Source of the DNA: Streptomyces sp. WM6386
GTDB taxonomy: Bacteria; Actinomycetota; Actinomycetes; Streptomycetales; Streptomycetaceae
DNA length: 19,113 nucleotides
Assembly: GCF_000972385.1 (NCBI RefSeq)
Contig: NZ_JXTE01000104.1
Span: 1 to 19,113, forward strand
Reading direction: 5' to 3'
The notes below the pieces were generated by a model. That model saw only the letters and a list, made by a program, of their open reading frames with translations. It did no database searches and had not been told where the DNA came from. Shown one piece after another: positions 1 to 6,807 of this stretch. Position 1 is the first letter of the stretch. Each line of letters starts with the position of its first letter. Both the position numbers and the translations under genes were made by a program.

Positions 1-127
1 CTTCTACGACGGGCATCCCCGGCACGCCCGCACCACGCACCCCAACACCCGTAGCACAGCCCGCCTCCGCCCACCGCAAGCCTCCACAAGCCGCGGATGA
101 CGGTGCCGGGGATGCCCGTCGTAGAAG
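1..127. repeat. Inverted repeat with 24-base arms at window edge
   Basis: Bases 1-24 are the exact reverse complement of 104-127; 79 bases separate the arms. The left arm starts at the first base of the window, so the repeat may be longer. Read outward to inward, both arms encode the same peptide (FYDGHPRH): on the plus strand in the left arm and on the minus strand in the right arm. After the arm the plus-strand reading continues to a stop at 97-99. This points to an inverted duplication of a short coding segment rather than a simple terminator, whose loop would be much shorter. Function unknown. Confidence 0.75.
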
Positions 128-400
128 ATCACCCACAACGCCCCGTCCCGGAACCGCAACGCCCGCCCCGGACCGCAGCGACACGCACCCCTCGGCGTCG
201 GGCGTGAACCGGCAAGCGCACGCGGCGAGTTCGGCAACGACCTGGACGGCAGCGTCGATCATGTCCTCCCGCTCATGCGTCTCCAGGACGACTCAGGCGG
301 CGCCCCGCGCAACCCACGAACCGATCGGTCCGTCGCGCGACTCCATCCGCACGCTCGCCAAGGACCTCTAAGCGGGCCGGCTGAAGTCCACTGCGGTTCG
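128..400. other. Gene-poor stretch with degraded coding remnants
   Basis: No convincing complete gene is seen. One plus-strand frame ends with the peptide RDSIRTLAKDL and a TAA stop at 369-371, which looks like the tail of a protein. The plausible upstream peptide (GEFGNDLDGSVDHV, about 218-259) lies in a different frame, as if a frameshift separates them. A minus-strand reading of about 77 codons (237 to 4) covers the same area but has no recognised family and no clear ribosome binding site. I read this as decayed or rearranged sequence. Confidence 0.4.
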
Positions 401-485
401 GCAGCGCCCCGAAGGGGCGCGGGGCTGTGTCAATGTGCGGCTGCCGCCGCGTGGGCGCGACCAGCCACGACGGCGCCGCAGACGA
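401..485 (+). repeat. Dispersed Streptomyces-type intergenic repeat copy
   Basis: The segment begins with a compact hairpin: GCGCCCC (404-410), loop GAA, GGGGCGC (414-420). It runs on through GCGGGGCTGTG and GTGGGCGCGACCAGCCACGA to a GCCGCAGAC end. From memory, this pattern (GCGCCCC..GGGGCGCGGGG, then GCGACCAGCC and a GC-rich tail) recurs many times between genes in Streptomyces genomes. It is non-coding and sits where the 5' end of the next small gene should be. The assignment rests on recognition of the pattern, not on a search. Confidence 0.55.
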
Positions 486-520
486 ACAACAACCCGTCCA
501 CCGCACGTCCAGCGGAGCGC

Positions 521-780
521 TTGAGAGCCCTCCTGCCGGACATCACCTGGGAAGCACCCTTCTGCGGCGAGGGCGCCGACTGCTTCCGCCCAGGCACCGC
601 CCCCCAAGGCAACGCCTACACAGCCATCGCCGGTCGCCGGTCGCCGGTCGCCGGTCGCCGGTCGCCGGTCGCCGGTCGCCGGTCGCCGGCCAAGAGGACA
701 CGTACCTCACCGACACCCACGAAGCCCTCGCCACCCTCATCCGGGACATCAAGGCGGGCAAGGCCGACCACCTACTCTGA
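521..780 (+). pseudogene. Small DUF397-like protein gene split by a heptanucleotide repeat
   Basis: The first half reads LRALLPDITWEAPFCGEGADCF...GNAYTAIAG (521-633). The second half reads QEDTYLTDTHEALATLIRDIKAGKADHLL and ends in TGA at 778-780, but in a different frame. Between them lie nine copies of TCGCCGG. With one copy the two halves join as AIAG-QEDTYLTD and give about 67 residues from the TTG at 521, so the present allele is 56 bases (2 mod 3) out of frame. The general layout (Cys-containing strand region, then a helix) resembles the small DUF397-type proteins found near HTH regulators in actinomycetes, but family membership is not certain. No ATG or GTG and no good ribosome binding site precede the first half, so the start may also have been lost where the upstream repeat copy ends. 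It could be a phase-variable gene or simply a pseudogene. Confidence 0.6.
627..689 (+). repeat. Nine tandem copies of the heptamer TCGCCGG
   Basis: Perfect units start at 627, 634, 641, 648, 655, 662, 669, 676 and 683, with no interruptions. Seven is not a multiple of three, so each gain or loss of a unit shifts the reading frame. Only unit counts of 1, 4, 7, 10 and so on keep the flanking halves of the small gene in frame. The array is short and perfect, as expected for a slippage-prone repeat or one that expanded recently. Confidence 0.95.
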
Positions 781-1236
781 CGCGGCCCCCGCCTCCGGCA
801 GCACCCCAGGCCGGAACGGCTCAACCCCCACAACTCTCCGCACCTTCACCGGCTCGATCAACAACATCACCCGCCGCTCCCCGGCAAGCAGCCACGGATA
901 CCGCTCCTCCCCGATGTACTTGCGAGTAAGCCGGTCCATGGACCACTCCGCCTCCTCCCCCTCGACGAAACGCACAACCCGTCCCCGGATCTCCACCCGG
1001 TCGTAAGGGTTCTCGGGGTCATGGTGCGACAGCGAAACGCTCGGATTGCGCCGAAGATTCTCCTCCTTCACGCGCCCGATCGCCGTGTTGACCATGACGT
1101 ACTCCCCTTCGAGATCCGCCCACATGGGCGAGACCTGCGGAGACCCGTCGGCCCCCACCGTCGCGAGGTGCCAGAAGTTCGGCGCCAGCAAGCGCTCGCG
1201 AATATGCCCCTCTACCTTGCCATTCACCTCGTACAC
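772..1236 (-). CDS. PPOX-fold (pyridoxamine oxidase-like) F420/flavin oxidoreductase
   Basis: The protein has about 154 residues and the split-barrel PPOX fold. Its N-terminal part (RLLAPNFWHLATVGADGSPQ, then VSPMWADLEGEYVMVNTA) is typical of the small actinobacterial PPOX-class F420-dependent enzymes, which bind a deazaflavin or flavin and reduce unknown substrates in the cytoplasm. The motif GRVKEENLRRNPSVSLS and the later VEIRGRVVRF strand also fit. The frame is open up to 1329, but similarity appears to begin near NGKVEGHIRERLL. GTG codons at 1236 and 1227 are the sensible starts, and 1236 was chosen with a weak purine-rich stretch upstream. The gene is divergent from the HTH regulator. 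Its stop codon (772-774) lies inside the tail of the small split gene, so the two overlap by 9 bases convergently. The family is clear; the substrate is not. Confidence 0.85.
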   Translation of the reverse strand: MYEVNGKVEGHIRERLLAPNFWHLATVGADGSPQVSPMWADLEGEYVMVNTAIGRVKEENLRRNPSVSLSHHDPENPYDRVEIRGRVVRFVEGEEAEWSMDRLTRKYIGEERYPWLLAGERRVMLLIEPVKVRRVVGVEPFRPGVLPEAGAASE

Positions 1237-1358
1237 GAAGATCCACGCACCTTCCCGATCGCCGGAACAACCCACTCCGCGCCATCCTCGCCACCACCCC
1301 CGCCCACCCGACAGACGATCTTCAGCCACCCCCGACGGGGGCCTGAACCGTACGTTCC

Positions 1359-1364
1359 TACAAT
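1359..1364 (+). promoter_or_regulatory. Possible -10 element for the HTH regulator gene
   Basis: TACAAT matches the sigma-70-type -10 consensus and lies 60 bases before the chosen GTG of the regulator gene, between it and the divergent PPOX gene. No good -35 box is seen at the expected distance, so this is a weak prediction. Confidence 0.3.
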
Positions 1365-1424
1365 CCGTGATCCTGGCCGAACAGACCGTAGTAACCGGAG
1401 CCCAACACCCCTACGTTGTGCCCC

Positions 1425-2138
1425 GTGCGCCGACCCCCAGCCCTTCCGAACCAGCCAGGCCCTCCCTTCAACGCCCCCGCCGCCCGCCGCCTCCGTACCG
1501 CCCTGAACATGGGCCCCGAACATGTCGCCTACAGCATGCGGGCCTCCTACGGGCTGCCCTATGTCACCCCGGACCACGTCATCGCATGGGAACGGGGCAC
1601 GACGAACCCCTCCAGCCCCGAACTCACGGCTCTCGCGGGCGTGTTGTGGTGTTCCGCCGGTGAACTCATCGGCAAGCCGCGCACCCTGCGCGAGCACCGC
1701 ATCAGGCGCGGCCTCGCCCCCGAGGACGTCGCCCATTCCCTGGGGCTCGAACTCCTCGCCTATCTGCGCATGGAGGAGAACAACGACTGGCGCGGCAACG
1801 ACCGTCAGTCCGCCGTCCTCGCCGAGGTGCTGGACCTGGCTCTGCCGGACTTCGTCACCGTCACCGGCCGCGAGCCACGACTGACCGAGCATCTCCGCAG
1901 CGCCGCCACCACGCGCTGGCAGGCGTACGTCCGCCCCGTGAGCAAGATCGTGCCCCTGGACCGGCGGCTCCTGGAGGATGTCCTCCAGGGGCTGCACCAG
2001 GAGTACCAGGGGCAGATGGTCGCCACGCTGAGCTGGGGAGAAGGCAGCGCGGCAGGCGATTCGAGCCACTCGGGCCGGGACTTCCTGGACCGGATCGTCG
2101 ATCACTTCTGGACGAACGTCCAGCAATTCACTGGCTGA
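1425..2138 (+). CDS. XRE-like helix-turn-helix transcriptional regulator
   Basis: The protein has 237 residues from GTG at 1425; a TTG at 1416 in the same frame is the alternative. Residues about 18-75 read AARRLRTALNMGPEHVAYSM... followed by VTPDHVIAWERGTTNPSSPELTALAGVLWCSAGELIG, a clear Cro/C1-type HTH with the usual W-E-x-G recognition-helix end. A second, more diverged HTH-like unit follows (TLREHRIRRGLAPEDVAHSLGL...YLRMEENNDW). The C-terminal 100 residues (TTRWQAYVRPVSKIVPLDRRLLEDVLQGLHQEY) are helical and probably form a dimerisation or sensing region. No strong ribosome binding site precedes the start, so leaderless translation is possible. It is divergent from the PPOX gene, which is a plausible target. 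This is a DNA-binding protein of unknown signal. Confidence 0.8.
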   Translation: MRRPPALPNQPGPPFNAPAARRLRTALNMGPEHVAYSMRASYGLPYVTPDHVIAWERGTTNPSSPELTALAGVLWCSAGELIGKPRTLREHRIRRGLAPEDVAHSLGLELLAYLRMEENNDWRGNDRQSAVLAEVLDLALPDFVTVTGREPRLTEHLRSAATTRWQAYVRPVSKIVPLDRRLLEDVLQGLHQEYQGQMVATLSWGEGSAAGDSSHSGRDFLDRIVDHFWTNVQQFTG

Positions 2139-2162
2139 AAGTCCCCCGAAAAACACCTCACA

Positions 2163-2192
2163 GACCAGCCCTGGCCAGCCCTGACCAGCCCT
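2163..2192. repeat. Three tandem 10-base units (GACCAGCCCT) at the end of pfkA
   Basis: The units are GACCAGCCCT, GGCCAGCCCT and GACCAGCCCT. They fill the short gap between the convergent HTH regulator gene and pfkA and run into the first base of the pfkA stop codon. No hairpin terminator is visible in this gap. Confidence 0.7.
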
Positions 2193-3217
2193 TAGAAGAC
2201 CGACTCCGCCTCGTCCATCCGGTCCTTCGGCACCGTCTTCAACTCGGTCACCGCCTCCGCGAGCGGCACCATCACGACATCCGTCCCGCGCAGCGCCGTC
2301 ATCCGCCCGAACTCACCCCGGTGCGCGGCCTCCACCGCGTGCCACCCGAAGCGGGTGGCCAGGACGCGGTCGTACGCCGTCGGTACGCCACCTCGCTGGA
2401 CGTGCCCCAGGATGACCGGCTTGGCCTCCTTGCCGAGCCGTCGCTCCAGCTCGTACGCCAGCGCCGTACCGATGCCCTGGAAGCGCTCGTGGCCGAACTG
2501 GTCGATGTCGCCCTTGCCGTAGTCCATGGAGCCCTCGGCGGGGTGCGCGCCCTCGGCGACGCAGATGACGGCGAACTTCTTGCCGCGGGAGAAGCGCTCC
2601 TCGACCATCTTGACCAGGTCGGCCGGGTCGAAGGGGCGCTCGGGCAGGCAGATGCCGTGCGCGCCGGCCGCCATGCCGGACTCCAGCGCGATCCAGCCCG
2701 CGTGGCGGCCCATGACCTCGACGACCATCACCCGCTGGTGGGACTCGGCCGTCGTCTTGAGGCGGTCCATGGCCTCCGTGGCGACCCCTACCGCCGTGTC
2801 GAAACCGAAGGTCCGGTCCGTCGAGGAGATGTCGTTGTCGATCGTCTTCGGGACGCCCACGACCGGGAGGCCCGCGTCCGACAGCATCCGCGCCGCCGTC
2901 AGCGTGCCCTCGCCGCCGATCGGGATCAGCGCGTCGATACCGAAGTCACGGGCGATGTCGGGCGCGTTCTCGCAGGCTTCGCGGAGGCGGTCGCGCTCCA
3001 GACGGGAGGAGCCGAGGATCGTGCCGCCGCGGGCCAGGATGCCGCTCACCGCGTCCAGGTCGAGGCTGCGGTAGTGGCTGTCCAGGAGACCCGCGTAGCC
3101 GTCCTCGAAGCCGATCACCTCGTCGCCGTACTGCGTGACCGCGCGGTGCACGACCGACCGGATCACTGCGTTCAGGCCGGGGCAGTCGCCGCCTGCGGTG
3201 AGAACTCCGATACGCAT
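2192..3217 (-). CDS. pfkA: 6-phosphofructokinase (ATP-type, actinobacterial group)
   Basis: The 341-residue cytoplasmic enzyme phosphorylates fructose 6-phosphate to fructose 1,6-bisphosphate, the committed step of glycolysis. Visible motifs are the N-terminal nucleotide loop LTAGGDCPGLNAVIR (7-20), GGEGTL (101-106), the catalytic loop PKTIDND (123-129, with Asp127 the likely base), MGRHAGWIAL (about 169-178) and LGHVQRGG near 265. At the position equivalent to E. coli residue 104 there is Gly, the usual mark of ATP use. At 124 there is Lys, as in many PPi-dependent enzymes; this combination is typical of actinobacterial ATP-PFKs. The ATG start is preceded by GGAG about ten bases upstream. 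The gene is divergent from pta. By synteny it corresponds to S. coelicolor pfkA2, one of three paralogues there. Confidence 0.96.
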   Translation of the reverse strand: MRIGVLTAGGDCPGLNAVIRSVVHRAVTQYGDEVIGFEDGYAGLLDSHYRSLDLDAVSGILARGGTILGSSRLERDRLREACENAPDIARDFGIDALIPIGGEGTLTAARMLSDAGLPVVGVPKTIDNDISSTDRTFGFDTAVGVATEAMDRLKTTAESHQRVMVVEVMGRHAGWIALESGMAAGAHGICLPERPFDPADLVKMVEERFSRGKKFAVICVAEGAHPAEGSMDYGKGDIDQFGHERFQGIGTALAYELERRLGKEAKPVILGHVQRGGVPTAYDRVLATRFGWHAVEAAHRGEFGRMTALRGTDVVMVPLAEAVTELKTVPKDRMDEAESVF

Positions 3218-3399
3218 CGTGCTGTGTCTCCTGCTCGCTGTTGATACCGGTGAGCCAGTCCGATTGTTTCACGTCCCACACCGCACTGCCGCCTCCACTC
3301 CTGACGGGCGCCTTATCCAGCGCGAGAGGTATTGTCAAGAGGGTTCTGCTCACCTCGGTGGGCGATTTTTGTGCCCCCTCTTTCGAACGGAGAGCACGC

Positions 3400-5505
3400 G
3401 TGACCCGCAGCGTGTACGTGACCGGAATCGACCGCGGCGACGGCCGCCAGGTCGTCGAGCTGGGGGTCATGGAACTCCTGACCCGGCAGGTCGACCGGGT
3501 GGGTGTCTTCCGGCCCCTCGTCCACCACAGTCCCGATCGCCTGTTCGAGTTGCTGCGCGCCCGCTACCGCCTCTCCCAGGACCCCAGGACGGTCTACGGC
3601 ATGGACTACCACGAGGCGTCCACGCTCCAGGCCGAACAGGGGACGGACGAGCTGGTCTCGACGCTCGTCGACCGCTTCCACCTCGTCGCCCGTGACTACG
3701 ACGTCGTCCTCGTCCTCGGGACGGACTTCGCCGACACCCAGCTCCCCGACGAGCTCTCGCTCAACGCCCGGCTCGCCAACGAGTTCGGGGCGTCCGTCAT
3801 CCCCGTCGTCGGCGGCCGCAAGCAGCCCGCCGAGTCGGTGCTCGCCGAGACCCGCAACGCGTATCGCGCCTACGACGGCCTGGGCTGCGACGTCCTCGCC
3901 ATGGTCACCAACCGGGTCGCCCGCGAGGACCGGGACCTCATCGCCGAGCGGCTCGACTCCTCCCGGCTGCCCGTGCCCTGCTACGTCGTGCCCGACGAGC
4001 CCGCCCTGTCCGCGCCGACCGTCGCGCAGATCGGCCAGTCCCTCGGCGCCAAGGTGCTGCTCGGCGACGACTCGGGGCTCGCCCGGGACGCGCTCGGCTT
4101 CGTCTTCGGCGGCGCCATGCTGCCGAACTTCCTCGGCGCCCTGACCCCGGGCTGTCTCGTCGTCACCCCGGGCGACCGCGCCGACCTGGTCGTCGGCTCG
4201 CTCGCCGCGCACAGCGCCGGCACCCCGCCGATAGCCGGTGTGCTGCTCACCCTGGGCGAGGTGCCGAACGACGACGTCCTCACCCTCGCCGCCCGCCTCG
4301 CCCCCGGCACCCCGGTGCTCTCGGTACCCGGCAACAGCTTCCCGACGGCCGAGCAACTCTTCTCCCTGGAAGGGAAGTTGAACGCGGCCACGCCGCGCAA
4401 GGCGGAGACCGCGCTCGGCCTCTTCGAGCGGTACATCGACAGCGGCGACCTGCTCAAGCGGGTCTCGGCACCGAGCAGCGACCGCGTCACTCCGATGATG
4501 TTCGAGCACAAGCTCCTGGAGCAGGCCCGCTCCGACAAGCGCCGCGTCGTCCTGCCCGAGGGCACCGAGCCCCGCGTCCTGCACGCCGCCGAGGTGCTGC
4601 TGCGCCGCGGGGTCTGTGAACTCACCCTGCTCGGCCCCGTCGACCAGATCCGCAAGAAGGCCGCCGACCTCGGCATCGACCTCGGCCACGCCCAGCTGAT
4701 CGACCCGGCCACCAGCGAGCTGCGCGACTCCTTCGCCGAGAAGTACGCGACCGTGCGCGCCCACAAGGGCGTGACGGTGGAGCTGGCGTACGACGTCGTC
4801 ACCGATGTGAACTACTTCGGGACGCTGATGGTGCAGGAGGGGCTCGCCGACGGCATGGTCTCCGGCTCCGTGCACTCCACCGCCGCGACCATCCGGCCCG
4901 CCTTCGAGATCATCAAGACCAAGCCGGACGCCGACATCGTCTCGTCCGTCTTCTTCATGTGCCTCGCCGACAGGGTCCTCGTCTACGGCGACTGCGCGGT
5001 CAACCCGGACCCCGACGCCGAGCAGTTGGCCGACATCGCCGTCCAGGCGGCCGCGACCGCCGGGCAGTTCGGGGTGGACCCGCGGATCGCGATGCTGTCG
5101 TACTCGACGGGTACGTCGGGTTCGGGCGCCGACGTGGACAAGGTGCGCGAGGCGACCGAGCTGGTACGGCTGCGGCGGCCCGAGCTGAGGATCGAGGGGC
5201 CGATCCAGTACGACGCCGCCGTCGAACCCACCGTCGCGGCGACCAAGCTGCCGGAGTCCGAGGTGGCCGGGCAGGCAACGGTTCTGATCTTCCCGGACCT
5301 CAATACGGGCAACAACACCTACAAGGCCGTGCAGCGTTCGGCCGGCGCGATCGCCGTCGGTCCGGTGCTCCAGGGTCTGCGCAAGCCGGTCAACGACCTG
5401 TCCCGGGGCGCGCTCGTCCAGGACATCGTCAACACCGTCGCCATCACGGCGATCCAGGCCCAGTCCCCCGCCCCGTCCCCCACCGAGAAGGCGTCCCAGC
5501 AGTGA
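3400..5505 (+). CDS. pta: Phosphate acetyltransferase (three-domain form)
   Basis: The 701-residue enzyme interconverts acetyl-CoA plus phosphate with acetyl phosphate plus CoA. Residues about 1-215 are the P-loop-like BioD-type domain (MTRSVYVTGIDRGDGRQVVELG; VVLVLGTDFADTQ), about 216-330 the DRTGG regulatory domain, and about 375-695 the catalytic PTA/PTB domain. In the last, RRVVLPEGTEPRVLHAAE, GLADGMVSGSVHSTAATIRP, LSYSTGTSGSGADVDKVREA and FPDLNTGNNTYKAVQR are hallmark segments. The length matches the long bacterial Pta. GTG at 3400 was chosen because GGAGAG lies six bases upstream and homologous sequence begins there; the frame is open further up to 3241. Its stop overlaps the ackA start, so the pair is translationally coupled. 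Confidence 0.96.
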   Translation: MTRSVYVTGIDRGDGRQVVELGVMELLTRQVDRVGVFRPLVHHSPDRLFELLRARYRLSQDPRTVYGMDYHEASTLQAEQGTDELVSTLVDRFHLVARDYDVVLVLGTDFADTQLPDELSLNARLANEFGASVIPVVGGRKQPAESVLAETRNAYRAYDGLGCDVLAMVTNRVAREDRDLIAERLDSSRLPVPCYVVPDEPALSAPTVAQIGQSLGAKVLLGDDSGLARDALGFVFGGAMLPNFLGALTPGCLVVTPGDRADLVVGSLAAHSAGTPPIAGVLLTLGEVPNDDVLTLAARLAPGTPVLSVPGNSFPTAEQLFSLEGKLNAATPRKAETALGLFERYIDSGDLLKRVSAPSSDRVTPMMFEHKLLEQARSDKRRVVLPEGTEPRVLHAAEVLLRRGVCELTLLGPVDQIRKKAADLGIDLGHAQLIDPATSELRDSFAEKYATVRAHKGVTVELAYDVVTDVNYFGTLMVQEGLADGMVSGSVHSTAATIRPAFEIIKTKPDADIVSSVFFMCLADRVLVYGDCAVNPDPDAEQLADIAVQAAATAGQFGVDPRIAMLSYSTGTSGSGADVDKVREATELVRLRRPELRIEGPIQYDAAVEPTVAATKLPESEVAGQATVLIFPDLNTGNNTYKAVQRSAGAIAVGPVLQGLRKPVNDLSRGALVQDIVNTVAITAIQAQSPAPSPTEKASQQ

Positions 5506-6725
5506 GCTCGCCCCGCGGCACCCGTGTCCTCGTCCTCAACTCCGGCTCCTCGTCGGTGAAGTACCAGCTGCTCGACATGCGGGACAGCAGCCGGCTGGCC
5601 TCGGGTCTCGTCGAGCGCATCGGCGAGGAATCCTCGCGGCTCAGGCACACGCCCCTCACCACGGGCGACTCCCGTGAGTGGACCGGGCCGATCCCCGATC
5701 ACGAGGCGGCCCTGAAGGCCGTATCGGAAGAGCTGGCCAAGGACGGACTCGGGCTCGACTCCCCCGAGCTGGCCGCCATCGGTCACCGGGTCGTGCACGG
5801 CGGGCAGTCGTTCACCGCGCCCACCGTCGTCGACGACGCCGTGCTCGCCGAGATCGAGCGGCTGATCCCGGTCGCCCCGCTGCACAACCCTGCCAACCTC
5901 ACCGGCATCCGCACCGCCCGGGCGCTGCGCCCCGACCTGCCCCAGGTCGCCGTCTTCGACACCGCCTTCCACACGACGATGCCGGAGTCGGCCGCCCGGT
6001 ACGCGATCGACGTCGCCACCGCCGACGAGCACCGCATCCGGCGCTACGGCTTCCACGGCACCTCGCACGCGTACGTCGCCCGGGCCACCGCGGAGCTGCT
6101 GGGCAAGGCGCCGGAGGAGGTCAATGTCATCGTGCTGCACCTGGGCAACGGGGCCTCGGCCTCGGCGGTCGAGAAGGGCCGGTGCGTGGACACGTCCATG
6201 GGGCTGACGCCTTTGGAGGGGCTCGTGATGGGTACGCGCTCCGGAGACGTGGATCCGGCCGTCATCTTCCATTTGATGCGTGTTGGCGGAATGTCCACGG
6301 ACGAGATCGACACTCTTCTCAACAAGAAGAGCGGGTTGATCGGGCTGTGCGGGGACAACGACATGCGGGAGATCCGCCGCCGAGTGGACGAGGGTGACGA
6401 ACAGGCGCAACTCGCCTTCGACATCTACATTCACCGTTTGAAGAAGTACATAGGCGCCTATTACGCGGTGCTCGGCCGGGTGGATGCGGTCGCCTTCACA
6501 GCGGGCGTCGGGGAAAACGCGAGTCCGGTGCGGGAGGCTGCGGTGTCGGGCCTGGAGGAGCTGGGCCTCACGGTGGACAGCGAGCTCAACGCCGTACGGA
6601 GCGACGAACCGCGGCTGATCTCGCCGGAGCACGCGCGCGTGGCCGTGGCCGTCGTGCCCACCGACGAAGAACTGGAGATCGCCACACAGACCTACGCGCT
6701 GGTCGGAAGTAATACACGGCAGTAA
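5502..6725 (+). CDS. ackA: Acetate kinase
   Basis: The 407-residue enzyme converts acetyl phosphate plus ADP to acetate plus ATP and works with Pta in overflow metabolism or acetate uptake. ASKHA-fold motifs are present: VLNSGSSSVKYQLL (11-24, with Asn13), GHRVVHGG (94-101, substrate Arg96), FDTAFH (152-157, with Asp153), RRYGFHGTSH (180-189), LHLGNGASASAV (212-223), MGTRSGDVDP (243-252, with Arg246) and FTAGVGENA near the C-terminus. The GTG start overlaps the pta stop as GTGA, and GAAGG lies about ten bases upstream inside pta. The first codons VSSPRGTR precede the conserved strand, as in other Streptomyces AckA. All expected catalytic residues are present. Confidence 0.96.
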   Translation: MSSPRGTRVLVLNSGSSSVKYQLLDMRDSSRLASGLVERIGEESSRLRHTPLTTGDSREWTGPIPDHEAALKAVSEELAKDGLGLDSPELAAIGHRVVHGGQSFTAPTVVDDAVLAEIERLIPVAPLHNPANLTGIRTARALRPDLPQVAVFDTAFHTTMPESAARYAIDVATADEHRIRRYGFHGTSHAYVARATAELLGKAPEEVNVIVLHLGNGASASAVEKGRCVDTSMGLTPLEGLVMGTRSGDVDPAVIFHLMRVGGMSTDEIDTLLNKKSGLIGLCGDNDMREIRRRVDEGDEQAQLAFDIYIHRLKKYIGAYYAVLGRVDAVAFTAGVGENASPVREAAVSGLEELGLTVDSELNAVRSDEPRLISPEHARVAVAVVPTDEELEIATQTYALVGSNTRQ

Positions 6726-6766
6726 CACGCCTGAGCAGATAGGCGCCCATTTGTATCTTCCACCAG

Positions 6767-6780
6767 ACGGAATATTCCGT
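6767..6780. promoter_or_regulatory. 14-base perfect palindrome upstream of pyk
   Basis: ACGGAATATTCCGT is fully palindromic and lies 27 bases before the pyk start codon, in the 82-base gap after ackA. It overlaps the place where a -35 box would sit for the putative TAGGAT -10 element. A dimeric regulator could bind here; no specific one is identified. Confidence 0.5.
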
Positions 6781-6795
6781 AGCGAAACAAACCGA

Positions 6796-6801
6796 TAGGA
6801 T
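6796..6801 (+). promoter_or_regulatory. pyk: Putative pyk -10 element (leaderless start possible)
   Basis: TAGGAT fits the streptomycete -10 consensus and ends six bases before the ATG, so transcription could begin at or next to the start codon. The same bases contain AGGA, which could act as a ribosome binding site if the transcript starts further upstream. No good -35 is seen; the palindrome occupies that area. Confidence 0.45.
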
Positions 6802-6807
6802 CGCCCC

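Noticed and set aside
627..689. CRISPR-like array
   Set aside because: The heptamers are contiguous with no spacers; it is a simple sequence repeat.
1237..1329. N-terminal extension of the PPOX protein to 1329
   Set aside because: The extra residues are Gly/Arg/Trp-rich and unlike the family, and family-like sequence starts at about 1227.
3331..3364. Promoter for pta around TTGTCA (3333-3338)
   Set aside because: TTGTCA is a fair -35 but no acceptable -10 lies 16-19 bases downstream, so no promoter was called.
3241..3399. Upstream extension of pta to the TTG at 3241
   Set aside because: The GTG at 3400 has a good ribosome binding site and homologous sequence begins there; the extension would overlap the pfkA/pta promoter region.
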